Below are positions 12,253 to 21,512 of a DNA stretch of 64,000 nucleotides, piece after piece. The position numbers were made by a program, and so were the translations under genes. Under the pieces are notes generated by a model. The model was not told the origin of the DNA, searched no databases, and saw nothing but the letters and a program-made list of their open reading frames with translations. Source of the DNA: Luzula sylvatica (Eukaryota; Streptophyta; Magnoliopsida; Poales; Juncaceae); the NCBI GenBank assembly GCA_946800325.1, contig OX326958.1:63840366-63904365 (forward strand), written 5' to 3'. Positions within the stretch are counted from its first letter, which is position 1. Each line of letters opens with the position of its first letter.

Positions 12253-12437
12253 ATGAAGGTCAAAAGACAACACCGAGAGTAACCTCATTGCATTTCGGTG
12301 TAGTGGGGCTTTCGGTTAAAGACTTCATATTAAAAAAAAAAAAAAAAAAAAAGTGAGAAAAGATGAAGGTCAAAATACAACACCGAGAGTAACCTCATTG
12401 CATTTCGGTGTAGTGGGGCTTTCGGTTAAAGACTTCC
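12253..12437 (+). repeat. Two-copy tandem duplication with short hairpin, each preceded by an A-tract
   Basis: A 75-bp block (about 12253-12328 and 12364-12437) is repeated almost perfectly. Each copy contains ACACCGA and TCGGTGT as inverted arms about 18 nt apart and is preceded by a run of 15-20 A. No coding potential. Confidence 0.8.
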
Positions 12438-12903
12438 AAAGAGAGAAAAGAAAACGAATGAGCGGGAAAGTTGATCGAAAACGGGTATGAACTTTGTACC
12501 AATGTACCAAACGTGTTTTAAAATGAATAACTTGCATTTAAGATCATCTAGCAAAACGGGAAATTTTGGCCCGATAATAGCTTTCGAATTGAGTTCTTTT
12601 GAGATTATGGAGTGAAGCAATTCGAAGTAAAAACGTTTAAGTCGCTCTTACCGCTTGAGATCGAGTGTCATAAAAAATAAAAAAAATAAAAAACTCTTAT
12701 GAAATTTCGAGCTAATTTGGAGATCTAATAATGAAAAGACCAATATCATTCTAAATAACTATTGAACTTGATGAAATGAGAGTGAACCATTTGATTCATG
12801 AAATTAGTTTTTGAACCAACAATATAACTTCAACAAAATCTTATGCAATTCTCTCTTATGTTTGACTTTTATACTCTAATTGATCGAGGACGATCAAAGA
12901 TTT

Positions 12904-12916
12904 AAGTGTGGGGGTA
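12904..12916 (+). other. Athila polypurine tract
   Basis: AAGTGTGGGGGTA lies immediately before the 3' LTR start at 12919, where plus-strand synthesis would be primed. Confidence 0.85.
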
Positions 12917-12918
12917 TT

Positions 12919-14575
12919 TGATGTGAGGCAAATAAGGCACAAATTTAATGCTTAATTTAGGGGTTTTAGCCCTTGTGAAGAACAATTCTATATACTTTAT
13001 TAATCATATTTGAGATAACATGAATATTTCTTCACTAAGTGTGTTTTACTGCTTAATCACAGGAATTAGAAGGAATTTCTGGGAATTTGGAGAGTGTAGT
13101 TGTCTCCAACACGTCAAGAGGAGTAAAAATGATATATTACATCGATATATTCGGTACATGAATGAGACGGGAGGCAAACAATTATCATGATGAAAACTTA
13201 CACAAAAGTTTACACGAAAACCACTCAACCCTTAGCCCTTATCCTGCCCACCTACCTTTGGTGGGAATTACTTCCTTACCCCCAATCCTCTCCACCAACT
13301 CGTGGCCAACAAGAAGACTCCATGAGTGCTATAAATATGACCACAAGGGCCACGAGTTTGGTACTCTCTTTTTACGCCCATTCTTTCTCTCTCTCTCTAT
13401 CTCTCTCTCCCGTTTAAGCAAGTCCAAGAAACTTTCAAGAACGCGCAAGAATTGCAACTACGAACGATAATTTTCTAAGATCGGTCACCGAATAGAAGCT
13501 CACTTCATTCGGTGAATCGGTTTACACTTCGACTAAGGAAAAGTGTGGAATTAGGGTGAAACTTATTTCATTCGAACTTTCACAAGCGAAGAGTCGAGCT
13601 TTCTCGGCGTGATTGGTTGGAAGCTTCCTTTCAATCAACCTTTGCACATCTCGAGCTCACCCAACCGGTACGAAGCTCACTTCTATTGACGGGTGGATCG
13701 GTACGAAAGGAAATTGTTGGACGCATTGACTAGCTCTCTAGCAACTCGAACAACAAGGAAGGCACTCAAGACGAGACTCGGAGCTCTCTTCATCTCTCTA
13801 GGTGTTTTCCTTCCTTTCTTGCATTTCTTGTAGCATAAAATTACTTGGATTTGTGTGAATCTTGTTCTTGTTTGAATCCTTTGTTTGCTTGAATGAATCC
13901 TTGTTACTTGAATCGAATCTTTGTTGATGTGTTTACTTGATCTCTTACTCTTAATTACTGCCTTGAATTTAGTCTAAATCCCCCTTAGTTTAATCTCAAA
14001 ACAAACCCTCAATTCAATCCTAAATTCAAATTACAATTCCGAATTCCAGAACAAGTTCCGTTGTAACGGAACATAACTTGCGTTGTAACGGACCATTCGG
14101 TTTGTACCTGACTTTCAGTCTGTTGGTACTCCGTTGTAACGCAACTTACTTCCGTTGTAACGGACTAGCAAGGAAAAGCATTCAATATCACTCATACTAG
14201 TGCGTTGTAACGGACATACGGGTCCGTTGTAACGGATCAACCAATCCGTTATAACGCTACCCCTATCCGTTACGACGGACTACCTATTTCCGTTGTAACG
14301 GAAGTTCCTCCGTTGTAACGGACGTTCTTTTTAATCTCCACGTTAAACATAACCCTAAGTTCCGTTGTAACGGAACTTGACTCCGTTGTAACGGACTATC
14401 TTCTGTGAATTTTTCTTCGTTATTTCTCATCCATTTTGATCCAAATTTTGACGCAATTGCTCCCCGTGGAACGAATCTATACATTTGCCACTGTACAAAC
14501 TTAGATTACAAATTTTGTTGATTGTTCGGGGTTTTTAACACAACGATATTTTACACGACAAAAACCCGCTCATCA
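12919..14575 (+). repeat. Athila 3' LTR (1657 bp)
   Basis: Near-identical to 3908-5568. Differences seen: C to T at about 13129, CCAAT changed to CCAAC upstream of the TATA box, GGCGCTC to GGCACTC, restoration of the one mutated dyad (AATGG in the 5' LTR, AACGG here), and a shorter CT run. It carries the same twelve dyads at 14056-14395. Confidence 0.95.
14056..14395. promoter_or_regulatory. Array of 12 dyads in the Athila 3' LTR
   Basis: Same twelve copies and spacing as 5049-5388. The copy that reads CCGTTGTAATGG in the 5' LTR is CCGTTGTAACGG here. Confidence 0.75.
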
Positions 14576-15402
14576 CGTCCTCGACCCCGCCAATTCTGTT
14601 GATTAGGGTGGCTCTTTTCTTCATAATTATTATCACCATGACTGCGGCCTCCTCCGGGACCAAAACCACGACCTCCACGGCTGCGTCCTCTCCCTCGATT
14701 ATTTTGGACAAACATCGCTTTATCGTCCTTGATAGTCGCCTTGGCTTGCAAGGCCTCCTCGAGCTACTCGTTCTTCTTCTTCTTTTTGCGTTGTTCATGT
14801 GCCTCCAAAGAACCAGCAAGTTCATCGACCGTCATATTTTCCAAATCCTTGGACTCCTCAATGGCGCATACTACACGTTTTCACAATTTTCAATCAAAGA
14901 TCGCAAAATCTTTTCGACAACCCTCGCGTCAGTTAGGGTTTCTCCATTGCCTTTGAGTTGATTTACGACCGTTTGCACACGCGTGATATAATCGGACACT
15001 CCTTCCGTTTCTTTCATCTTCATGGCCTCCAACTCGCCTCGTAAGGTTTGAAGCCTCACTTGTTTAACTCGGTCGGCACCTTTGAAGACTTTTTGCAAAG
15101 TCTCCCAAGCTTCTTTCGAGGTTACCGCACCAGAAATTTTTCTGAAAATCCGACTCATCCACTGCTTGGAATAAGAGGTAGAGAGCGGTCTTGTCTTTCA
15201 TGCGTGTCTCTTTCAATATTTTCAATTGATTTGTCGTCCAACCAGCGATAGATTCCGACTCCACATATCCGTCCTCAACTACTTCCCATGCATCTTGTGC
15301 ACCGAGCAACGCACACATTTGGATGCTCCAATTTTCGTAGTTCGACTTCGTGAGTCGTGGTAGCGGAATCTTCCCTAGTGACGTACTACCAAAACCCGCC
15401 AT
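14576..15402 (-). pseudogene. Copia gag (UBN2 type), N-terminal part, broken
   Basis: Starts at ATG 15402 (MAGFGSTSLGKIPLPRLTKS), 17 bases after the LTR. It follows the usual UBN2 layout of copia gag: LTKSNYENWSIQM, a Trp-rich segment, then EAWETLQKVFKGADRVKQVR and SDYITRVQTVVNQLK. Frame breaks lie near 15130 and near 14880, after which the coding trace continues in other frames ([18 protein letters not shown], then an RG-rich tail). The RG-rich tail is cut at 14576 by the Athila insertion and resumes at 3907. Non-functional. Confidence 0.88.
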
Positions 15403-15419
15403 TCACTCTGATGCCAATT

Positions 15420-15741
15420 TGTTGGAATAAACTTACAATATTCAGATTTTAATGGAGGAAGAAAGAAAAATTATTCTCAATAATTTCAATACTTGTTTCT
15501 ATATCTTTATCTCTCTTACTTTCTTCTCTCTTTACATATGAAATGAAATCCTATTTATAGGCTAGATAATTCATACATACATGAATCACATTAAACTCTC
15601 ACATTAACTTCTCACTAATATCAAATTCATGAATCATATTACCTAGATGAACTTGACCTTTCACACTCATACATTGAACTCAATAAATATGAACCTAAAA
15701 ATAATTTAATGAAATATATTAATTAAGTTTATATTTCAACA
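15420..15741 (-). repeat. Copia 5' LTR (322 bp)
   Basis: Pairs with 1922-2241. On the minus strand the LTR ends CCAACA and is followed by AATTGGCATCAGAGTG, a slightly mutated tRNA-iMet primer site, then the gag ATG. Confidence 0.9.
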
Positions 15742-15940
15742 TTTGAACTGTAGTTTATGCCTAAAAGGCGACGCAAACTATCGCGAATGGTACGTTCTAC
15801 ACCTGTGAAGAAGTTTTGAACATTGATTTCTATTATGGTTGGGACACATTGAATCTTTGATCGACCGAACCAAGAGCCAAGATGGCCCTGAGATTTGAGC
15901 TCATTGATAAATAATTCTGAGATAGTTAAAGAAAATCAAT
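15742..15940 (-). pseudogene. Unrecognised coding remnant, 5' part
   Basis: About 60 open codons on the minus strand from roughly 15935 down to the copia edge at 15742, in the direction that continues at 1921. The frame has a TGA just upstream (about 15940). Together with 1582-1921 it would be about 175 codons. The product is not recognised; see 1582-1921. Confidence 0.4.
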
Positions 15941-16834
15941 ACACAAAATTTCAAGCCCATACTCATTCTTTTTTCCTTTTTTCATGTTAGCCCGTAATTA
16001 CGATCCAACCTACTAGGATCTTAATTGATATTTTGATAAATTTAACTTCAACCGAGATTTCATCCAGAAACTCGTTAGGACATTTGATGAAGTATAAACA
16101 TGTAAATTGTCACATCGGATGAGGGGTTCGAATCAAAATGCTCTTTATTCGTTTTTTTTTTTTGGAAAATTATACTCTTCCAAAATCACTAATTCTTAAT
16201 TATTCCATTTAATTAACATCTCAATTAATAAAAAATATTGAACAAATGCATTTTAAATATTAATTATCATTTGTTAATCTGGATAGATGTTAATTAACAC
16301 ATCAATCAATCCACATGTATTAATCCATACGTTAATTAATTGAGTTAATTAAAAATTAGTGATTTTTTTGTTACAATCTCACTACTACTTACATGAGTTT
16401 TCTCATTGTTGCTTTTAGCCTTCAATTGTTTTATATTTATATGGTTTCAATTATTTATATGTATAATATTATTCGTCTATATTAGGAGCTTAGTTTTAAT
16501 AAATAACTCGTTTTTTCTCCGTGCAGGTTTGCAGGAGTTTTTGAGTTTACGGCGGTCTAATTTTTTTGTTCGTATGCCCCTTCTTTCTTCTTAGGTTTTT
16601 TTTTTTTTTTTTTTTTTTTTTTATACATGCTTGTTGTGATTGAATACAATTTTTGGTAGTCTCCTCGTCTTGCTTGCGGTCTTTTCATCTTTGATCTCTT
16701 TCTAAATGAAGTTCAATAAACTTCTTTCATTGCATTAAATGGGACTCGGATTACTTTGTTAACAGAATTTAGAACTTTTAACAATTTGAAATATGGATTC
16801 TTTTTTAAAACAATATACAAATACTATCGATCAA
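15941..16834. other. AT-rich intergenic DNA with a poly-T tract
   Basis: No coding frame of note. Contains a 28-bp T run at about 16595-16622. The stretch 16507-16600 resembles, in reverse, the end of the Helitron-like repeats at 27491 and 58694 (CTCG, T-rich, CTCCGTGCAGG, then GAGTTTTTGAGTTTACGG), so it may be a third, decayed terminus. Confidence 0.4.
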
Positions 16835-17259
16835 GACAAAGCCTAGGGCAAATGTTAACTTACCAATTGATTTATTTTCTGAGGATTCTTTCTACACTAA
16901 CTTATCATCTAATGCAGAAATTGAGCAAGAAGAAACAGGAATAGATGAAAATGCAACTCAATTTGAAGATCGAAGATTATGGTGGTTCAGATCAAATGAA
17001 GAACAATCGAGCAATCAAATTCAAGCTTTATATGAACAAGAGGATGAGCAAGGAATAGATGAAACTTTCATGCAGATTTACGAAAATTTGAGCGATTTTG
17101 TTTAATCAAAAAGAAGCAAAGCCTACCTGTCTCTCAAAGATTCAACTCAGCGTCCTGCCGATTCAACTCAGATAAACCGCTTCCTGCCGATTCAAATCAG
17201 CGTCCTGCCGATTCAACTCAGAGAAACCGCTTCCTGCTGATTCAACTCAGAGAAACCGC

Positions 17260-18666
17260 TGTTGGTTAATTCTAACCTAGAGGGGGGTAAATTTGGCAAT
17301 CTAGCTTACACTTAGTTTAGATTTAAACCTAATTTACGGTGCGGAATAAATAATAATTTATATGATAGAGATGATACCGTACAAACACTTTAACACAAGA
17401 TGTTTGTTTACGAAGTTCGGTAGGTGGTTGCTTTGTAGCTTTAACTCACCCTTTACTCGCTTAATTGACCGACTCAATTATTTGCGAGTACCTACGTCTC
17501 CGGGAATGCCTTGTGCCTCTTTTTGGCTTTCGATTGAATTCCAACTCAACTCGATTACAAGGATTTGCCTAGATCGATTTACACGCTTCTATCGATCTAT
17601 AGCTAAGGCTCTTTACACTTTGTTGCACTAGCCTATTACACTTTTTCACTAATCGAGCTACAACGTGATCGGTCACGTGAGTGGGATACGATTAGTGGAG
17701 AATATCGAAAGTAGATCAACGATCTAAAGAGGTTTCTCAAGCTATCAATGGATATAGATAATCACAGCTTAGGGTTTCTCTCTTTTTAGGTTTGAATGTT
17801 TGAAAGTGAAGAAGTGGGAGAGAGAGACCCATGAAGGATTCTATTTATACTCTCTATAGAAATCCTTCAGAAAACTTGTAGTGCGTTCGAACGCATAAAG
17901 TCCGTTCAGAACGCACTTGTAGTTTGCACTAGCCGTTTCAAAATAACGTGCAAGTACATCTTGGGTCCGTTCGAACGGACAATGTCCGTTCGTAACGGAC
18001 TCAATTATACATAGCATTTTGCGTTCACAGGAACAAGAGTCCACTCAACGCACTGAAAAGTGGGTGAACGGATTCCAGGTTGTCCGTTCGAACGCACATG
18101 TGTGTTCGTTCGAACGCACACATCCCTGTTACATTTTTCCGTTCACAGGAAGGATTGTCCGTTCAACGCACTCAGAAGGTGGGTGAACGGATTCTAATTG
18201 TCCATTCGAACGGACACGATTGTTCGTTCGAACGCACACATCCCTGTGACACGTTTGGTTCTAATCAAGGTTTAAAGTTTTAATATGTGGCAAGTCCGTT
18301 CTGAACGGACTTTGAGTTCGTTCAGAACGCACTTCCTGCTTGACTGAACTCTTTGTTATTTTGAACATGATTTTACTTGAGTTCTACTAGGTTTGTACCT
18401 ATGGTTTATTTGTGGCGTATCCCACTCACGGAAGGCTTCAACATCTTGATTCTTGATGTATTCCAATGGCCTTCCTTGTGTTCTTCTTTTCTTGTTTATC
18501 TTGAGACTTCATGTCCTGATTCTTGATGTAATCCAATGAAATCCTCCTTCACAAGTCCTCCTTCATCTTCGTATCGTACCTATGTTATCCTGCACTTTTC
18601 TGGATGTATACATTAGTAATGACAGTGTTTTGAAATAATCAAACTATCAGGAAATTTGAACCAACA
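17260..18666 (-). repeat. 3' LTR of the pol-less element
   Basis: 1407 bp. It carries about ten dyads of the form GT[C/G]CGTTCGAACG[G/C]AC or close variants between about 17881 and 18331, which on the minus strand lie upstream of the TATA box at about 17840-17850. Differences from the other LTR include two lost or changed dyads (GTCCACTC for GTCCGTTC, GTCCATTC for GTCCGTTC). Confidence 0.93.
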
Positions 18667-18683
18667 AACTCCCCCTTTTGATT
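18667..18683 (-). other. Polypurine tract of the pol-less element
   Basis: On the minus strand AATCAAAAGGGGGAGTT abuts the 3' LTR. Confidence 0.85.
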
Positions 18684-19399
18684 AATTTCAAAACACTGTC
18701 GGTTTGGAGAGTTTCACCATTTAGTTGAGAACTTTCCGTACGATCGTTTCTCCCCCATTTTGAAAGAGATCAAAAGGGCCAATGAGACTTCATCAACGGA
18801 AGGCTCCCCCTAAATGCGAGCTCCCCCTCAAAGAATGAATTGATGAATGTATGAGCTCGTAAATATGATCATGTGCGTTCCGAACGAACCCGTGTGCGTT
18901 CTGAACGGACTGACAAAAATTTCACAGAATTTATACTGATGAGTGTATGAACACTAAACCAAAATAGGATAATAAAAGAAATGCACAAGTTTATGCTACT
19001 GACATAATACCATAATTATTCATCAAACATAATTATTCAATAGACCTAATTGTTCAATCATACCGACACACATCAAAGTTTTGATAAGTTCTCACATACT
19101 CTCATGTATACTCAAGACTTAGACATATCATAACATAATACGACACAACACACACCACAACCAAGGGTGATCACAATTCATTTGGCTCGGGTTAGGAATT
19201 TAAGACGGACGGTGGGGAGAAGGTGGAGCTTGCTCCTGAGATTCATGGTGCGTTCCGAACCGGTTCTCAAGATGAACGTAAAGATCGGCAAATTGTCGAT
19301 CCACGTTCTCAAGCATCCGTGCTTCAGATACACGAAACGCATCATGCATTGCTCTTCCGTGTCGCTCCATGCGCTCATCCATTTCGTCGAACATCTCCT
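18684..19399. other. Internal non-coding stretch of the pol-less element
   Basis: Lies between the polypurine tract and the stop of the extra ORF. Two more dyads (GTGCGTTCCGAACGAAC and GTGCGTTCTGAACGGAC, 18883-18911) are present. No further coding frame is convincing; the open frames at 19167-19445 on either strand overlap the ORF end and are shadows. Confidence 0.6.
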
Positions 19400-20530
19400 T
19401 CACATAGGCAAACCTCTTATCATCCCGTTCCGTTTGGGCATTTGAGGATTCCCCCCCCCCCCCACATTCCTCTTTCGTTTGGGAGCCGGTTCTTCACCGC
19501 TTTCATCGGTATTGACTGGGTCGACGTTGTCCTCTTCCTCGTCCAAGGTGTTACCCTTCATCCACCGGGTAGGATCGCGGGGAAGGTGATACGCCACCGC
19601 ATCCTTTGCGGAGTCAATAATCCATCCGAGGATGCTCGGCGAATACCGATATCCAAAACGTCGGAGGTTTGCATCGGATGCGAGGTTGATTGGTGATTTC
19701 GGTCGAAAATCCCAATCGCTCAGTGGTATCTCAATCCCTTGGAGTTCCATCATACGGGCAATCAATGTTCCGTATGGTAAGGACACGTTCTTATGATTCA
19801 TTACACTTTCCATGTGGCTTGTGATGAGAAAGGGCACGTGAATGGGTAGTTGATCCTTGTACCACATGCGATGCAAGAGTATAATATCCCGATGTTCGAG
19901 ATTTATCTTAAATTTTTCTGAGGGAGTGAGGATGTTATTACCGATGGCCCAGATAAACTGTTCATGGGCGGCCAAGTGAGATGCCCCTTGCCCAGGTTCG
20001 ATACCCGTGATGGCAGCTTCGATTCTTGCCTTGCGAGTGTCGTAGATTTTCTCTCCGTCGTCCCTGAGTCCGAGCAAAGCACTCAAGTTTTTGATAGAGA
20101 TTTCGACATCTTCACCGAGGATGTATGACGTTACCTTTTCTTTGTCATGGTGGAATTCAGCGTTTGCGTAAAATAGTCGCGTGATTACATCATACGATTT
20201 GTCGTTTAGGCATGCTAGATTCGCGAATCCCCATTGACGTTCAATTTCCTCGACTTTGTCGAGGAGGTGATGTATGTTTGGCGGAAAATCGCAGTAGTAG
20301 CATGGTGCAATTGGTCTCTTCGATACCCATTCATGGAAGAGGATACCAACCTCCGGAGTTCGAAACAGATGCTCGTTGTTTGGGTCAGAGAAATCGTATT
20401 CACTTTGAATGCGTTCTTCAAGAGTAGGCTTCTTGGCCGCTTGCTTCATTCTTCGTAGAGCGTTCGAACTCTCGCCTACCATCTTCCTCCCCATTGCCTT
20501 GGCTTTCGATCTCGAGTTTGAGGCGTCCAT
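19400..20530 (-). CDS. Extra ORF: putative plant transposon protein domain (PF20167-type), 376 aa
   Basis: Intact frame from ATG 20530 (MDASNSRSKAKAMGRKM). The N-terminus is basic. Residues about 80-290 carry the pattern of the family annotated as putative plant transposon protein domain: a Trp-containing start (RQWGFANLACLNDKSYDVI), FYAN (TRLFYANAEF), a VTSYILGEDVEIS strand and a LSALLGLRDDG turn. The second half has HRMWYKDQLPIHVPFLITSH, then LPYGTLIARMMELQGIEIPL. The tail is acidic, then basic (PAPKRKRNVGGGGNPQ). Function is unknown in the family; it is usually found in plant transposons. A homologue sits at 47754-48614 in a different context. The ORF is intact although the element's gag is broken, and a dyad array stands 240-780 bp upstream of its start. 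Confidence 0.7.
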   Translation of the reverse strand: MDASNSRSKAKAMGRKMVGESSNALRRMKQAAKKPTLEERIQSEYDFSDPNNEHLFRTPEVGILFHEWVSKRPIAPCYYCDFPPNIHHLLDKVEEIERQWGFANLACLNDKSYDVITRLFYANAEFHHDKEKVTSYILGEDVEISIKNLSALLGLRDDGEKIYDTRKARIEAAITGIEPGQGASHLAAHEQFIWAIGNNILTPSEKFKINLEHRDIILLHRMWYKDQLPIHVPFLITSHMESVMNHKNVSLPYGTLIARMMELQGIEIPLSDWDFRPKSPINLASDANLRRFGYRYSPSILGWIIDSAKDAVAYHLPRDPTRWMKGNTLDEEEDNVDPVNTDESGEEPAPKRKRNVGGGGNPQMPKRNGMIRGLPM

Positions 20531-20770
20531 GGCTATCGTTGAAGTTTTTAGTTTTTCTGAGAGAGAGAGAGAGGGAAGGTGTTTGGTAGGAATAGAGAAG
20601 ATTTTGGTCTGAGAAGAGATGAGTTTTGGAAGAGAAACAAGGAGAGAGAATGAAGGGGGGCTAAGTAACTGATGAAATCGTGTCCCTTCAAATCACGCCG
20701 TAAGGGAAAAAGGGACCATCACATCCATTGAATGCAGTCGGTTGCATGTAGATGAAGAGTTATTACGACG

Positions 20771-21305
20771 AGTCCGTTCGAACGGACTAATATGTGCGTT
20801 GGAATGCACTCATGTCTGAGAAAAGGCGCTATTTTGGGATTTTAAGTTGTATCTGGGAAGTTGTTAAGTCCGTTCGAACGGACTCCTATGTGCGTTCGAA
20901 CGCACACACAACTGAGAAGAGGCGCCAGAATATGAAACGGCGCGAGTGTAAGGGTTTGAAGTAGGTTCGCTGAATGAGGCATGTGCGTTCGAACGCATTA
21001 GTTGTTCGTTCGAACGCACTGAACACTGGTGACACTAAGAGTCGGCGCCAAAGTATGAACCGGCGCCATAATCCTATAATTTATTTTTCTGTTCGGAACG
21101 CATTCAGTTGTACGTTCGAACGCACTTGATCCTGGTAGGAAAATTAGATGGTGCCATAATTTAACTGTGACTTTGGATCTTATAATCCAGTTGTCCGTTT
21201 CGAACGTATTTTAGTCCGTTCGAACGGACTTGAGGCTGTTAAGAGGGTATTTGGTGACTTCATTTGTCCGTTCCAAATGCACATGTTTTTCGTTCGAACG
21301 GACTG
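20771..21305. promoter_or_regulatory. Dyad array upstream of the extra ORF, about 12 copies
   Basis: Repeats of GTCCGTTCGAACGGAC and GTGCGTTCGAACGCAC (perfect 16-bp palindromes at about 20771, 20866 and 20891) and one- or two-base variants. They fill the gap between the gag end (21513) and the ORF start (20530). The same motif fills the LTR U3. No TATA box is obvious between array and ORF. Confidence 0.65.
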
Positions 21306-21512
21306 GTTCCTGAGATGTGATCACTGGACTGAAATCGTGATTTATTTACCGAGACAAGTGTTCTAATGTAATCCTCTATTAACACTTGTGATGTAGCTAC
21401 ATGAGACTCGACCAATTTGGCTAGAATTTAATTTAGCCCATTTCCTATACTCCCCTTACATATTTGGCTTAAGGTGTGGGATACTAAGGAGTATAGTGTT
21501 TCAAGTTAGGGC

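Larger units (their letters stand above)
11105..12918 (+). other. Athila 3' non-coding region (env position, no env ORF)
   Basis: About 1.8 kb between the pol stop and the 3' LTR where many Athila elements carry an env-like ORF. No frame above about 90 codons is present. Contents in order: a polypurine-like motif (11244-11257), a dyad array (11342-11754), AT-rich DNA, a two-copy tandem duplication (12253-12437) and the true polypurine tract at 12904-12916. Confidence 0.8.
3908..14575 (+). mobile_element. Complete Athila-type Ty3/gypsy retrotransposon, nested in the copia gag
   Basis: LTRs 3908-5568 and 12919-14575 start TGATG and end CATCA, flanked by the 5-bp target duplication CGTCC (3903-3907 and 14576-14580). 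The primer site is tRNA-Asp type, and gag-pol is a single uninterrupted 1801-codon frame. The LTRs differ by only about five substitutions and a short CT-repeat length change by eye, so the insertion is young. The classical Athila env-like ORF is absent: 11105-12918 has no long frame. Target: the RG-rich part of the copia gag, whose reading frame resumes on the other side. Confidence 0.97.
1922..15741 (-). mobile_element. Ty1/copia retrotransposon, minus strand, internally deleted and split by the Athila element
   Basis: LTRs of about 320 bp start TGTTGG and end CAACA, at 1922-2241 and 15420-15741. Flanking bases give a 4-bp direct repeat TTTG (1918-1921 and 15742-15745). On the minus strand a primer site resembling initiator tRNA-Met (TTGGCATCAGAG) directly follows the 5' LTR at 15420. 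Gag (UBN2 type) is at 14576-15402. The zinc knuckle, GAG-pre-integrase and integrase are at about 2440-3907. Of reverse transcriptase only a scrap remains (2277-2356), and RNase H is absent. The two LTRs show roughly a dozen differences, so this is the oldest layer of the nest apart from the coding remnant it entered. Confidence 0.92.
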
